In this document: one piece after another, positions 17,232 through 26,600 of the stretch
Layout: each line of letters opens with the position of its first letter
How positions within the stretch are numbered: the first letter of the stretch is position 1
Position numbers and translations under genes: made by a program
Notes under the pieces: generated by a model
What the model was told of the DNA's origin: nothing
What the model saw: only the letters and a program-made list of their open reading frames with translations
The model's database searches: none
Source of the DNA: Candidatus Auribacter fodinae
GTDB lineage: Bacteria; Auribacterota; Auribacteria; Auribacterales; Auribacteraceae
Assembly: GCA_003599815.1 (NCBI GenBank)
Contig: QZJZ01000094.1
Coordinates: forward strand, 1 to 64,000
Direction of reading: 5' to 3'
DNA length: 64,000 nt

Positions 17232-19145
17232 ATGGTTTATGATGAAAGAACAGGTTTTGAGATAGGTGATCCGGCTATTCAGTTGATACCTGCGGGCACA
17301 TCGTTATCAAAAGAAGATAAAGAAATCTTTTTGAAAAACACTATTCTTTCAGTATCTGGATGGCGGAGAGTTTTTGCTGTTGATGGGGATGAGGAAAGCA
17401 CAACTCCCGAAATAGGATTACCGGATAAGATTATGGTTGGATCCTGCGCCCGCCTGTTTACTGAATTTCTCTGTGCGGAACAGAAAAAGAAACGCCCAAC
17501 CATTGCAGTCGGGCTTGACGCCCGTCATACAGGCCCTGTCATTGGGATGATTCTGATCCGTGCTTTTCTTGCGTATGGATGCAATGTACAGTACCTTTTT
17601 ATCGCAGGCGCGCCTGAGATAATGGCATATGCCAAGACTAACCCTGATATCGATGGTTTTATGTATGTCACAGCCAGCCATAACCCAATAGGGCACAACG
17701 GATTGAAATTCGGGTTAAATGACGGGGCAGTTATTGGTAAAGCTCAGGCTCAGCCGCTTATTGACAAGTTCAAAGTTCAGTTTTTTAATGATAAATGGAT
17801 AGAAGAGCTTGTCCGCGATATTAATGCCGTTGACGTCATGGCGGTAAAAGATGTTTTTTCTAAGATTAACATGTATAAGAATGAAGCTTTACGGCAATAT
17901 CGTGAATTCACGGATGCGGTCATAACCGGCATCACGGATAAATCAGGACGCGAGGAGATGCTCGCAACAATCCGCCGGAAAATAAAAGCGATGAATGTCG
18001 GTGTTCTTGCGGAATTCAATGGGTCTGCACGCGCAGTTTCCATAGATGTGGATTATCTTAAGCAGATAGGTTTGCAGGTGACTGCTCTTAATGATAAACC
18101 CCGACAGATCGTACATCGTATAGTCCCTGAAGGGCAGTCACTCGACCTTGCACGTCAGGAACTAGAAAAGCTCAGCGCTTCAAATAAAGCGTACAGGTTT
18201 GCGTATGTACCTGATTGCGATGGCGACAGGGGTAACATTGTAACTCTGGACGCCCGAGGTAAATCATGGATTTTAGAAGCGCAGGAAGTGTTTGCGCTGA
18301 GCGTTGTTTCTGAACTGGCATATCTGGTTTATGCCGGAACATTAACATATGACAGTGCCGGCAACCCTCAGCAGAAAGTCGCGGTTGTTGTGAACGGGCC
18401 TACATCCGGGCGGATAGAAAAAATTGCCGAAGCGTTTGGCGCAGAGGTATTCAGGGCTGAGGTCGGTGAGGCGAATGTTGTCAGCCTTGCCGCGCTGAAA
18501 CAAAAACAGGGATATATCGTTCGTATTCTTGGAGAGGGAAGCAACGGCGGCAACATAACGTTACCTAGTACTGTTCGTGACCCTATCAACACCATTTTCG
18601 CTTTTATAAAGATGCTGGTGCTTCGTTCAGAAAACGGTAAACCGGGTTTGTTTGAAATATGGGCGAAACGCTCGGGCAATATGTCTGTCTATTGTGCTGA
18701 TTTCGAGTTGTACAGTGTTGTCGAGTCGTTGCCTGTATTTACCACCACCAGCGCTTTTGAGAACCGTGCCATAGTAAGAATCACCACAGAAGATCACGCC
18801 AAACTAAAAGCAGAGTATGAAAAAGTTTTTCTTGGTGAATGGGATAATAAAAAATCAATGCTTAAAGAGAAGCTTGGAATAGAAAAGTACAGAGTATTGA
18901 ATTACGAAGGGATTGAAACAAAGGAAGGGATCGGCTCAAAATTCCGGTCAGGCGCAGAACGCGGCGGTTTAAAAGTTCTCTTTGAGGATTGTAAAGGTTC
19001 TCAGGCGGCATTTATATGGATGCGCGGTTCAGGGACGGAACCGGTGTTTCGTGTACTTGCGGACGTGCGGGGCGATAATCCTGCCGCAGAAAAAATATTG
19101 CTTGACTGGCATGTATCGATGATTCAGCAAGCTGATAAAGCCTGA
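17232..19145 (+). CDS. phosphoglucomutase/phosphomannomutase-type alpha-D-phosphohexomutase
   Basis: The enzyme family moves phosphate between C1 and C6 of hexoses. All four active-site motifs are present: the phosphoserine loop TASHNPIGHNGLKFG near residue 148, the magnesium loop PDCDGDRGN near 330, a sugar-binding GEGSNGG near 436, and the phosphate-binding MRGSGTEPVFR near 597. At 637 residues it is longer than the usual 450-560, with extra sequence between the domains. AGAGGATACGAGA precedes the ATG. Glucose versus mannose or glucosamine substrate cannot be decided from motifs alone. It converges on nagA with one base between stops. Confidence 0.9.
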   Translation: MVYDERTGFEIGDPAIQLIPAGTSLSKEDKEIFLKNTILSVSGWRRVFAVDGDEESTTPEIGLPDKIMVGSCARLFTEFLCAEQKKKRPTIAVGLDARHTGPVIGMILIRAFLAYGCNVQYLFIAGAPEIMAYAKTNPDIDGFMYVTASHNPIGHNGLKFGLNDGAVIGKAQAQPLIDKFKVQFFNDKWIEELVRDINAVDVMAVKDVFSKINMYKNEALRQYREFTDAVITGITDKSGREEMLATIRRKIKAMNVGVLAEFNGSARAVSIDVDYLKQIGLQVTALNDKPRQIVHRIVPEGQSLDLARQELEKLSASNKAYRFAYVPDCDGDRGNIVTLDARGKSWILEAQEVFALSVVSELAYLVYAGTLTYDSAGNPQQKVAVVVNGPTSGRIEKIAEAFGAEVFRAEVGEANVVSLAALKQKQGYIVRILGEGSNGGNITLPSTVRDPINTIFAFIKMLVLRSENGKPGLFEIWAKRSGNMSVYCADFELYSVVESLPVFTTTSAFENRAIVRITTEDHAKLKAEYEKVFLGEWDNKKSMLKEKLGIEKYRVLNYEGIETKEGIGSKFRSGAERGGLKVLFEDCKGSQAAFIWMRGSGTEPVFRVLADVRGDNPAAEKILLDWHVSMIQQADKA

Positions 19146-19146
19146 A

Positions 19147-20307
19147 TTATAGCAGTTTTTTCCCTTTGAGAAAGACGGATTTGATCTGCAGTTCGTCATC
19201 AATAATTAATATGTCGGCGTCAAGGCCTTCTTTTATGGCGCCGATGTAATCCTGCAAGCCGAGCACTCGTGCAGGAGTGGTGCTGGTCATGTGGATTGCT
19301 TCTGAAAGCGAGACATCACCGAAACTGAGAATATTTCGAAAGGCGTCCAGCATGGTCATGCCTGTGCTGGCAAGATTGCCTTTTTCATCTTTGACAATGC
19401 CATTATGGTAATGGACTTTTTCGAAATTGCCGAGCATGTACTCACCGTCGGGCATGCCTGCGGCGCGCATGGCGTCAGTGACAAGGCACACGTTAAAGCA
19501 GGATTTGAGGCGCACAACCATTTTTACAATAAGCGGGTGAAGATGAATACCGTCACATATCAGTTGAACCGATAACCGGTCATCCATCAATGCCGCTCCG
19601 AGAGCTCCCGGATACCTGTGATGCAATGGTTCCATTGCATTGAAAATATGAGTAACATGCGAAGCGCCAAGTGTGATTGCTTTCATTACCAGTTCATAAT
19701 CCGCGCCTGTGTGTCCTAAAGCGGCAATGATTCCGTATTCATTACAGAATTGAATCATTTCCAGTGCGCCTTCAAGTTCAGGTGATAGCGTCAGCATGCG
19801 GACAGTGTCATACGATGCGTCTACCAGTTGTTCCAGTTCCTTGATATTTGGGATGCGTAATTTTTCAGGAGGAAGCATCCCTGCGTATTCAGGATTCAGA
19901 TACGGGCCTTCGAGATGTACTCCGACCACGGATTCGTGAGTATCCATAGCTTTTCCGAGTTGTTCAACATGATATGAGAGTTCTTTAATGGGTACACCTG
20001 ACATTGTTGTCAGCATTAATCCTGTTGTACCGTGGTTAAGATGAAAATTAATAAATGTCTCAATACTGTCGCTGGAAGCGTCAGTCACATCGGCGCCGCC
20101 TCCGCCATGAGAATGGAGGTCTATGAAGCCGGGAATGACACAACTGCGTTTTGCATTAATTACTGTATATGATTCCAGATTGTCTAAGGGAATGGGATCG
20201 CTGTCTGTAAGAATACGTTGTATGGTGTGTCCGCTGATCAGTATTTTTCCGTTATGGATAATGCCTGTCGGGGTGTATATATCTGCATGCTCAATGAGAT
20301 ACTTCAT
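19147..20307 (-). CDS. nagA: N-acetylglucosamine-6-phosphate deacetylase
   Basis: NagA converts GlcNAc-6-phosphate to glucosamine-6-phosphate in amino-sugar and peptidoglycan recycling. The 386-residue protein shows GFIDLHSHGGGGADVTD with the metal-ligand HxH, GVHLEGPYLNPEYAG with the catalytic-site Glu, LGHTGADYE, THIFNAMEPLHHRYPGALGA, the QLICDGIHLHP motif and LVTDAMRAAGMPDG, which contains the catalytic Asp. It is cytoplasmic. nagB is not in the window. Its 5' end overlaps a small upstream membrane-peptide gene by 17 bases. Confidence 0.95.
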   Translation of the reverse strand: MKYLIEHADIYTPTGIIHNGKILISGHTIQRILTDSDPIPLDNLESYTVINAKRSCVIPGFIDLHSHGGGGADVTDASSDSIETFINFHLNHGTTGLMLTTMSGVPIKELSYHVEQLGKAMDTHESVVGVHLEGPYLNPEYAGMLPPEKLRIPNIKELEQLVDASYDTVRMLTLSPELEGALEMIQFCNEYGIIAALGHTGADYELVMKAITLGASHVTHIFNAMEPLHHRYPGALGAALMDDRLSVQLICDGIHLHPLIVKMVVRLKSCFNVCLVTDAMRAAGMPDGEYMLGNFEKVHYHNGIVKDEKGNLASTGMTMLDAFRNILSFGDVSLSEAIHMTSTTPARVLGLQDYIGAIKEGLDADILIIDDELQIKSVFLKGKKLL

Positions 20308-20497
20308 ACGTTTTTCTTGATGATATGGTAATTATCTCTGTATTGGTTATGTCGGTATGAAAATACGCCTGCTGTATAGGAGTATTATCTGTATCGCTGA
20401 TTGCGGCAAAGACTTCTTTTAGTTTGTGGTTTTCGCTCCATTGATTCACCTTAGCGATCAATAATAATAATATAAAAATAATAAGTATTTTGCTCAT
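20291..20497 (-). CDS. small single-pass membrane or secreted protein, unknown
   Basis: The 68-residue frame starts with a strongly hydrophobic stretch (ILIIFILLLLIA) that is either a signal anchor or a signal peptide, then a polar tail of about 50 residues. A GGAT motif lies 9 bases upstream of its ATG. It overlaps the nagA start by 17 bases, which suggests coupling. No family is recognised; it may also be a spurious frame. Confidence 0.5.
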   Translation of the reverse strand: MSKILIIFILLLLIAKVNQWSENHKLKEVFAAISDTDNTPIQQAYFHTDITNTEIITISSRKTYEVSH

Positions 20498-20628
20498 TTT
20501 TTTTATCCTTTTTTTGATATTATATTCATCGGTACAAATTTTTTTTAAATAAGCAAAAAGTATGCGAGCCGCAGTTATTCTCTTTTGAACTTAAAAATAC
20601 AAATTTCATTCGGATCTGATGTGCGACT

Positions 20629-21555
20629 ATGTTTGGTGACGTTCGGTATAATAATTTTAACAGCTATTTGCAAAAGAAATTCGGATGCAGAGTATATAAG
20701 ATATCGCTTGATGCGGGGCTTGGCTGTCCTAACCGGGAACTCGGAACGCCCTGTGTTTATTGTGATGCGCAGGGTTCGGGTACCGGAGCGTCTTTAGAGC
20801 AGGCATCAATAGAAGATCAGATGACAAAGTGGATGCGCAGTTACCGCAAATATTATAGCGCGGAAAAGTTTATCGCTTATTTTCAGGCATATACCAATAC
20901 CCATGCAACTGTTTCCGAACTGAAACAGTTGTATATCCGGGCGTTGCATTTTGACGACGTTGTCGGGCTTGCTATCGGAACTCGCCCTGACTGTGTCGAC
21001 CATGAAAAGATCGATATGATCTCCTCATTTGCCGGTGATTATGAAGTATGGGTCGAATACGGTATGCAGACATCTCACGATAAGACACTTTCCCTGATTC
21101 AGCGAGGGCATACATACGCAGATCTGAAAAAGGCTGTGGCGATGACAAAGGGGAGCGGTGTGAAGATTTGTGTTCATGTTATCATCGGTCTGCCGGGTGA
21201 AAGCTATGATGATATAATGCAGACTGCTCATGAAGTCGCACAGCTCGGTATCGATGGGGTAAAGATTCATCTTCTCCACGTAATAAAAGGTTCTCAGCTT
21301 GAACAATGGTACCTGAATGGGGACATTCGGCTGTTGGATAAGGAAACCTACGTCCATTTTGTATGTGATTTTCTTGAAGTTCTGCCCCCGAATATACTGA
21401 TACAGCGTTTGACCGGAGAACGGCATCAGGATATGCTGACAGCTCCAAAATGGTGTCTGCAAAAAGCGGTGGTAATTCGGGATATACAGAGAGAATTAAA
21501 ACGAAGGAATTCCCGTCAGGGATTGAGATGGAAGGACAAAAACAGTGGATTATAA
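20629..21555 (+). CDS. radical SAM protein, TIGR01212/YhcC family
   Basis: The 308-residue protein has the family's opening (YKISLDAGLGCPNRE) and the spaced cysteines CPNRELGTPCVYC that bind the 4Fe-4S cluster, then GVKICVHVIIGLPGES and a C-terminal TGERHQDMLTAPKWC motif. These match the TIGR01212 (YhcC-like) radical SAM family, whose reaction is unknown; it is cytoplasmic. The ATG at 20629 lacks a strong ribosome binding site. The next gene overlaps the 3' end by 11 bases. Confidence 0.9.
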   Translation: MFGDVRYNNFNSYLQKKFGCRVYKISLDAGLGCPNRELGTPCVYCDAQGSGTGASLEQASIEDQMTKWMRSYRKYYSAEKFIAYFQAYTNTHATVSELKQLYIRALHFDDVVGLAIGTRPDCVDHEKIDMISSFAGDYEVWVEYGMQTSHDKTLSLIQRGHTYADLKKAVAMTKGSGVKICVHVIIGLPGESYDDIMQTAHEVAQLGIDGVKIHLLHVIKGSQLEQWYLNGDIRLLDKETYVHFVCDFLEVLPPNILIQRLTGERHQDMLTAPKWCLQKAVVIRDIQRELKRRNSRQGLRWKDKNSGL

Positions 21556-22246
21556 ATCATTTTTTTTGACGTATTTTACTTTACGCAGTGTTGCCCTGAT
21601 ATGCATTTCAGGATGTATACTTGGCGCGCTATTTATTATTAAAGTCTATTTAAAAGGACATCTCGGATATACCGGAAATGTTATTAGGAAACTGGTGCAT
21701 ATTTCTGTCGCGTTATGGTCATGCTGGGCATTTTATGTGTTTGATAACAAATACGCCGCATTGACACTGCCGCTGTTTTTCATCGCTGTCCATGTACGTC
21801 CGTTGAGAGTACGGCTTTACAGGATTGCTCATCTGGAAGGAGAATACCATGCCGGTACATTATATTTTCCTGTTGCAGTAGCATTGTTATTTTGGTTTTG
21901 CTGGGATTTTCCTGCACGCTGGGCGGCTTTGATCGGTTTGCTGAATATGGGCATAGGAGATCCTATGGCGGCGCTTATCGGTTCGCGCTACGGCAGGAGA
22001 CAGTTTTCTTTCGGAGCGGCAGTCAAGTCGTATGTCGGTTCTTCAGTCATGTTTATTACATGTTTTATTACTACAATGTGTATGTTGTGGCGTGCGGGAT
22101 ATCTGACGGATATTTCGTCGGTGATCGCTGTTTTTTGCATTGCGGCGTCTGCCGCAATACTTGAAGCGATAAGCGGGAACGGACTGGATAACCTGTCCGT
22201 CCCGCTGGGATCGGCTTTTATATACTCATTATTTTATCAAATATGA
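21545..22246 (+). CDS. membrane CTP-dependent polyprenol/phytol kinase-like protein
   Basis: The 233-residue protein has several hydrophobic helices and the motifs of the dolichol kinase/phytol kinase/CTP-diacylglycerol kinase group: RKLVHISVALWS near the start, GIGDPMAALIGSRYGRR, and the terminal EAISGNGLDNLSVPLGSA. Such proteins phosphorylate an isoprenoid or diacylglycerol alcohol in the inner membrane, often with CTP. The start is a GTG with GGAAGGAC 7 bases upstream, inside the end of the radical SAM gene. The lipid substrate cannot be told. Confidence 0.8.
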   Translation: MDYKSFFLTYFTLRSVALICISGCILGALFIIKVYLKGHLGYTGNVIRKLVHISVALWSCWAFYVFDNKYAALTLPLFFIAVHVRPLRVRLYRIAHLEGEYHAGTLYFPVAVALLFWFCWDFPARWAALIGLLNMGIGDPMAALIGSRYGRRQFSFGAAVKSYVGSSVMFITCFITTMCMLWRAGYLTDISSVIAVFCIAASAAILEAISGNGLDNLSVPLGSAFIYSLFYQI

Positions 22247-22250
22247 GATA

Positions 22251-23579
22251 TCAGAACATGGTTTTGTTCTGGCGTCTCATTCTTTTCTGCATACTTTTCT
22301 CACGTTCGTGCTGGCGCCAATCGGCTTTATTTTTCCGTGACGGCTTCAACTCTTCATAATCATCCTCATCAGAGATTGTTTTTTTCTTTAGAGCACTACC
22401 ACTACTTTTTGAAAACTGCGCCGATTCAAATTTCTGTCTGAAGTCGAATTCTTTGTGTGTTAACTTCTTTTCCATTTCAGTGAGCTCCTGTAACTCAAGA
22501 CCTTTTTTGCTTTTCACCAAAGCTTCTGCCCGAGCTTTGATTTGATTCATGTTAACCAGCCCTTCAACCCACCGGCCGGGGATAGCAGAAAAACCCCGGT
22601 AAGACCCGGTGAGGGCTCCGACAAGAGAAGCGAGCGTATCCGTATCGCCTCCCATATTTACAGCTTCCACAACAGGATCGTAAAACGATGTATGTGAAAG
22701 AAAAAATATACGCATTGCAAGCGGCACCAGAGTAAGCGCATAGGGAACAGTCAGCTTATGAAGCGGCTGTGAGGCATACTGCCGGGCGTATTCTAAAATA
22801 AATAAATCTATCGCGGTACTGTCTGATGACTGCAATATTTTTGAGAACTGCGGAATCATATTGCTTACGGCATAAATGCCGTCAGGATGGCTGGCATACA
22901 GCAGATGGCTGTATTGTGAAGCGAGTAATTCTTCACCTTCTCTGCAAAACCCGGCGCAATATGACAGCAGGCCATCAATGTCCAAAGGCGCGTCAGGCGA
23001 TAAACGCAATAATTGTGCTATGAGTGATCCCTGCCATAAAGCGGCTGATATGCCGATGGGGTCTTTATGCGTAACAAGTGCGGCTTCAATAATTTTTAGC
23101 TTCATCTGAACAGGGTCGTCGATATAATAAATCGCAACAGGCGGTATGCGGACAGCCGCCATACATCCTGCGGTAGAGCCTTCTGCCTGATCCCATTCAG
23201 CGCCGTTCAAGTAGCTTTGCATGGTTTTACGGAAGCAGTATCCTGAACCTCGAAAAACACCACAGTCACCATACATAGTATGTTTGCTCATGGATATAAA
23301 TGTATCGCTTAATATATCAGGGGTAAGGCTGTTGTGGATGATGAGAGTGTCGCACACAGCAAGGACCTGTTGAGTGTCGTCGGTATACAACCCTTTCATG
23401 CGGAAATACTTGATGCCTTTTTTTTTGAATTGTTGAACGTCAACGAATGAATCCAGTCGTTTAAAGAGTGTTTTTATATGACCCGGTCTGAGTCCTTCAA
23501 CAGGGGCTCCCAGAGCGTCACCAATCGCTGACCCTATAATAGTTCCACAACTTTTATCGGTAAAAAAAGAATTTTGCAT
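22251..23579 (-). CDS. ADP-ribosylglycohydrolase (DraG-like) with charged C-terminal tail
   Basis: The family hydrolyses ADP-ribose from modified proteins or small molecules using a dinuclear magnesium centre. The N-terminal GTIIGSAIGDALGAPVEG, the metal-binding LYTDDTQ near residue 66 and NMGGDTDTLASLVGALTG near 310 are all present. After about residue 345 there is an added tail of nearly 100 residues with many Lys, Arg and Ser, ending MQKRMRRQNKTMF, that is not part of the usual domain. It converges with the kinase-like gene with 4 bases between stops. No partner ADP-ribosyltransferase is visible nearby. Confidence 0.9.
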   Translation of the reverse strand: MQNSFFTDKSCGTIIGSAIGDALGAPVEGLRPGHIKTLFKRLDSFVDVQQFKKKGIKYFRMKGLYTDDTQQVLAVCDTLIIHNSLTPDILSDTFISMSKHTMYGDCGVFRGSGYCFRKTMQSYLNGAEWDQAEGSTAGCMAAVRIPPVAIYYIDDPVQMKLKIIEAALVTHKDPIGISAALWQGSLIAQLLRLSPDAPLDIDGLLSYCAGFCREGEELLASQYSHLLYASHPDGIYAVSNMIPQFSKILQSSDSTAIDLFILEYARQYASQPLHKLTVPYALTLVPLAMRIFFLSHTSFYDPVVEAVNMGGDTDTLASLVGALTGSYRGFSAIPGRWVEGLVNMNQIKARAEALVKSKKGLELQELTEMEKKLTHKEFDFRQKFESAQFSKSSGSALKKKTISDEDDYEELKPSRKNKADWRQHEREKSMQKRMRRQNKTMF

Positions 23580-23660
23580 AATATATAATTGATTAGTAAA
23601 AAATACGAGCTTTATTTTCTATTAAATTTTATCATCATTCCGAACTCAAAGTAAAGCAAA

Positions 23661-26600
23661 TTATCGTGAAATAAGTTCGGATGTTATTTTATAAAAACGC
23701 ATTTCAAGCGAGGGGTCGCTTTGCGGCTTGCTCCCGGTGTTTCTGCCGTCGTCTGTCCATGTTATTGTTGCGCCTGTTCCTGCTCTATCCGGTCCTGCCT
23801 GCGTCCATGTTGAGGCTGAACCGAGCGTGTTCGAGTAATAAATTCTGTATTTGTATGCGTCTGATGTTGAAAACGATACCTTTGTCGCTGTCGAATCATG
23901 AGTAAAAACGACTTGTTCAGGGGAGAGCGGATTAGTGCCTTGCCGGAACTCATCGAAATTTATCACCGCGTCGCAGTCAGGGTCATGAAAACCGGCATAC
24001 TCCGTTATGTGTGAGAAATAAGTTGTTTCCCATGAATCCTCGATCCCATCATTATCCGAGTCGGTATATGTGAACTGACCGGTGTCTGAGATCGTTTCAT
24101 TTCCTGCGGGGTCGCGGGCTGTTACGTAAAATGAATATTCAATGCCGGGTTCTATCCCAGACAAAATAATGCGCGAATGCCGTGAGTACCATTTTGTGTA
24201 TCCTGAGTCCTGTACGTCATTCTGTGATGTAAAATATGTTACCGAGTGATCGGTTATTTCATCTGTATCCCATGTAATGGACATGGCGTTGTATCCCGCA
24301 GGGCTGGCTGAGACATTGCTGATAATGGGAGCGGTGGTGTCGTTATCAGGAGTGTTTGCATAAGGATTGAAAAGCGGGTCACCGAGCAAAATCATACGCC
24401 ACCTGAGCGTGTTTGAGGCGCACCAGTACGATTCAGCGAGGTTGAATCCCTTGTTCAGACGGTCATGCAAAATACCTCCAGCCGGAAACGCGAGGGTATA
24501 TGGTTCGCTGACTGAACCGTACACCGCTGTTGCGCCGCGAGTTATCAAATGGATACCCCAGTTGTTGTCTCCGGTATTATACAATGCCTGAAAACTGGCT
24601 GAATCAAGGTGCCCTGCTATTGACCCTGGCAAAAAAGCGTCCGCGAAAATGTCTTTGAAATTCCAGTATGAATACCAGCCGTAATAGAATTTGGGGTCAG
24701 TACAGCTATTATTGGCAAACAGCGCGGATGTTTTTTCCTTCACAATCACCGTATCTTTGGCAAATACAGCAGTGGTTTTTATAAAGCGTTCCGCCTGAGC
24801 GTAACCGCCGTCGTATGCATTCGGAGATATATTTCTTTCATCAAGGCACGTTGAACCGTAGTGAAAATACTGCGGGTATTTCTCCGCATACAATGATCGG
24901 TCTATAAGATCTTTGACCATCCCAATCGACGGTCCGTCCAACCGGGCTGTGAGTATCATATTGTAGTCGCCAGTGAACCTCTGTTGTGCCAGATAATACG
25001 GATGGACTGAAGCTGACATATCTTCCACATTGGGAATATATTCCTGATTGGAATTAAACAAATCCGCCAGAACCGCGTCTGTGCTCAGTCCTGCGGTTGT
25101 AACTTTTATCGGAATGCCTCGTGTAGTGGCTATAAACCGTATTTTTTCAGTAAGCCCATTCTGGGTTATATAGTTATAAACAGGCTGATAAATCTGTGGT
25201 ATGAACGATTCCGCCGATATGTTATATACGTCATATGTGTTCAGGGTAATCATGTTGCTTTCTGGTATGCCGCGTGCGTTCTGATAATATTCTCCTATTT
25301 CAAGTGATACCGGATTATGCATGTTCATCAAAACCAGTGTTCTTTCGGCATCTGTCCAGCCTGCTGTACCGGGGAGTTGTTTTGATGGCTGGCTTTCATT
25401 GCCGGCAGTGTCTACCGCTGTAATATAATAGGTATATGTCTGGTTGACGGTTCCGGTACTATCCGTGAATTGTGTTGATATCCCAGAATTTCCCAGCAGG
25501 GTAGTTGTACTGCCTGACTGCCTGTATATCTTGTATCCTGATATATCCGGTACAGCGACAGGTTCCCACCTGAGGCGGACAGAATCCTGTTCATTATAGA
25601 CGCGTAACCAGTCAGGAGCCGGAGGGATTGTTGCGTCTTTCGATGTACCTGACGCCGCTGTTGAAGTGCTCAGGTTTCCGTTCTCGTCAAATGCAGTTAC
25701 AGTATATGTATAGAGAGTGTCTTTGGAATTTGCTTCGTCAATGTATTCAGTTGTGTACGCAAGATTTGCAAGGGGATTGCCATTCCGGCTGATTATGTAC
25801 CCCGCTGTATCTGATGATGGACTGTGGTTCCATGTGATTACCATTCGGAGATAGTCCGATGGCGTAACAGTTATATTTGTGGGCGGTGAAGGAGTAGCAG
25901 AATCATCCGATGGTTGTGTTAAAATGGTTATGATATTTGAAAGATCAGATACGTTGCCCTGATCGTCGGACGACTGTATTGCGATATAGTACTGCGTGTT
26001 TGCCTTTAGATGCTCGAGTAACCGTGATTCAGCTGAGCCTGATATCAGCGGAACTGTTCCGTCTATGATTGATGGGTACTCCGTATCTGGTATGATTGGT
26101 TCTTCGGAGTATATAAAAGTATATTGATCTGCTTGTCCGCTTGTTCCGTCATCGCCCGGTGCGGAAAATGATAACTCTGCGGACTCAGATGTTACTGTTC
26201 CTGAAGAAAGATCAAGTATAGCGGACGGTGGCATCACATCTGTTTTTCCTTGCCAGCAGAGCCCTAACAGCAGGAGTTTATGTGATGAGTCGGTATGATA
26301 TGTTATGTCGCCTGTTCCGTCTGCGTTCTTATATACAATATGAAAATATTTTCTTGTCACGCTTTCAATAACAACAGTAACATCATAAATGAATGCCAGT
26401 TGTGTACCGTCCGGCGACCATGCAGGAAAATATTCATTGTGGTCGCCGGTAGACGTTATGGCAGTGAGGTTTGTCCCACTGGAAGATACAGTGTAAATAT
26501 CATATGTTCCGTTCTGGCTGTTGGATGCCTGAAACGCTATTTTTGTTCCGTCAGGGGAATAGCAGGGGTATTGTTCCGCCTGTGATGATGACGTGATTTG

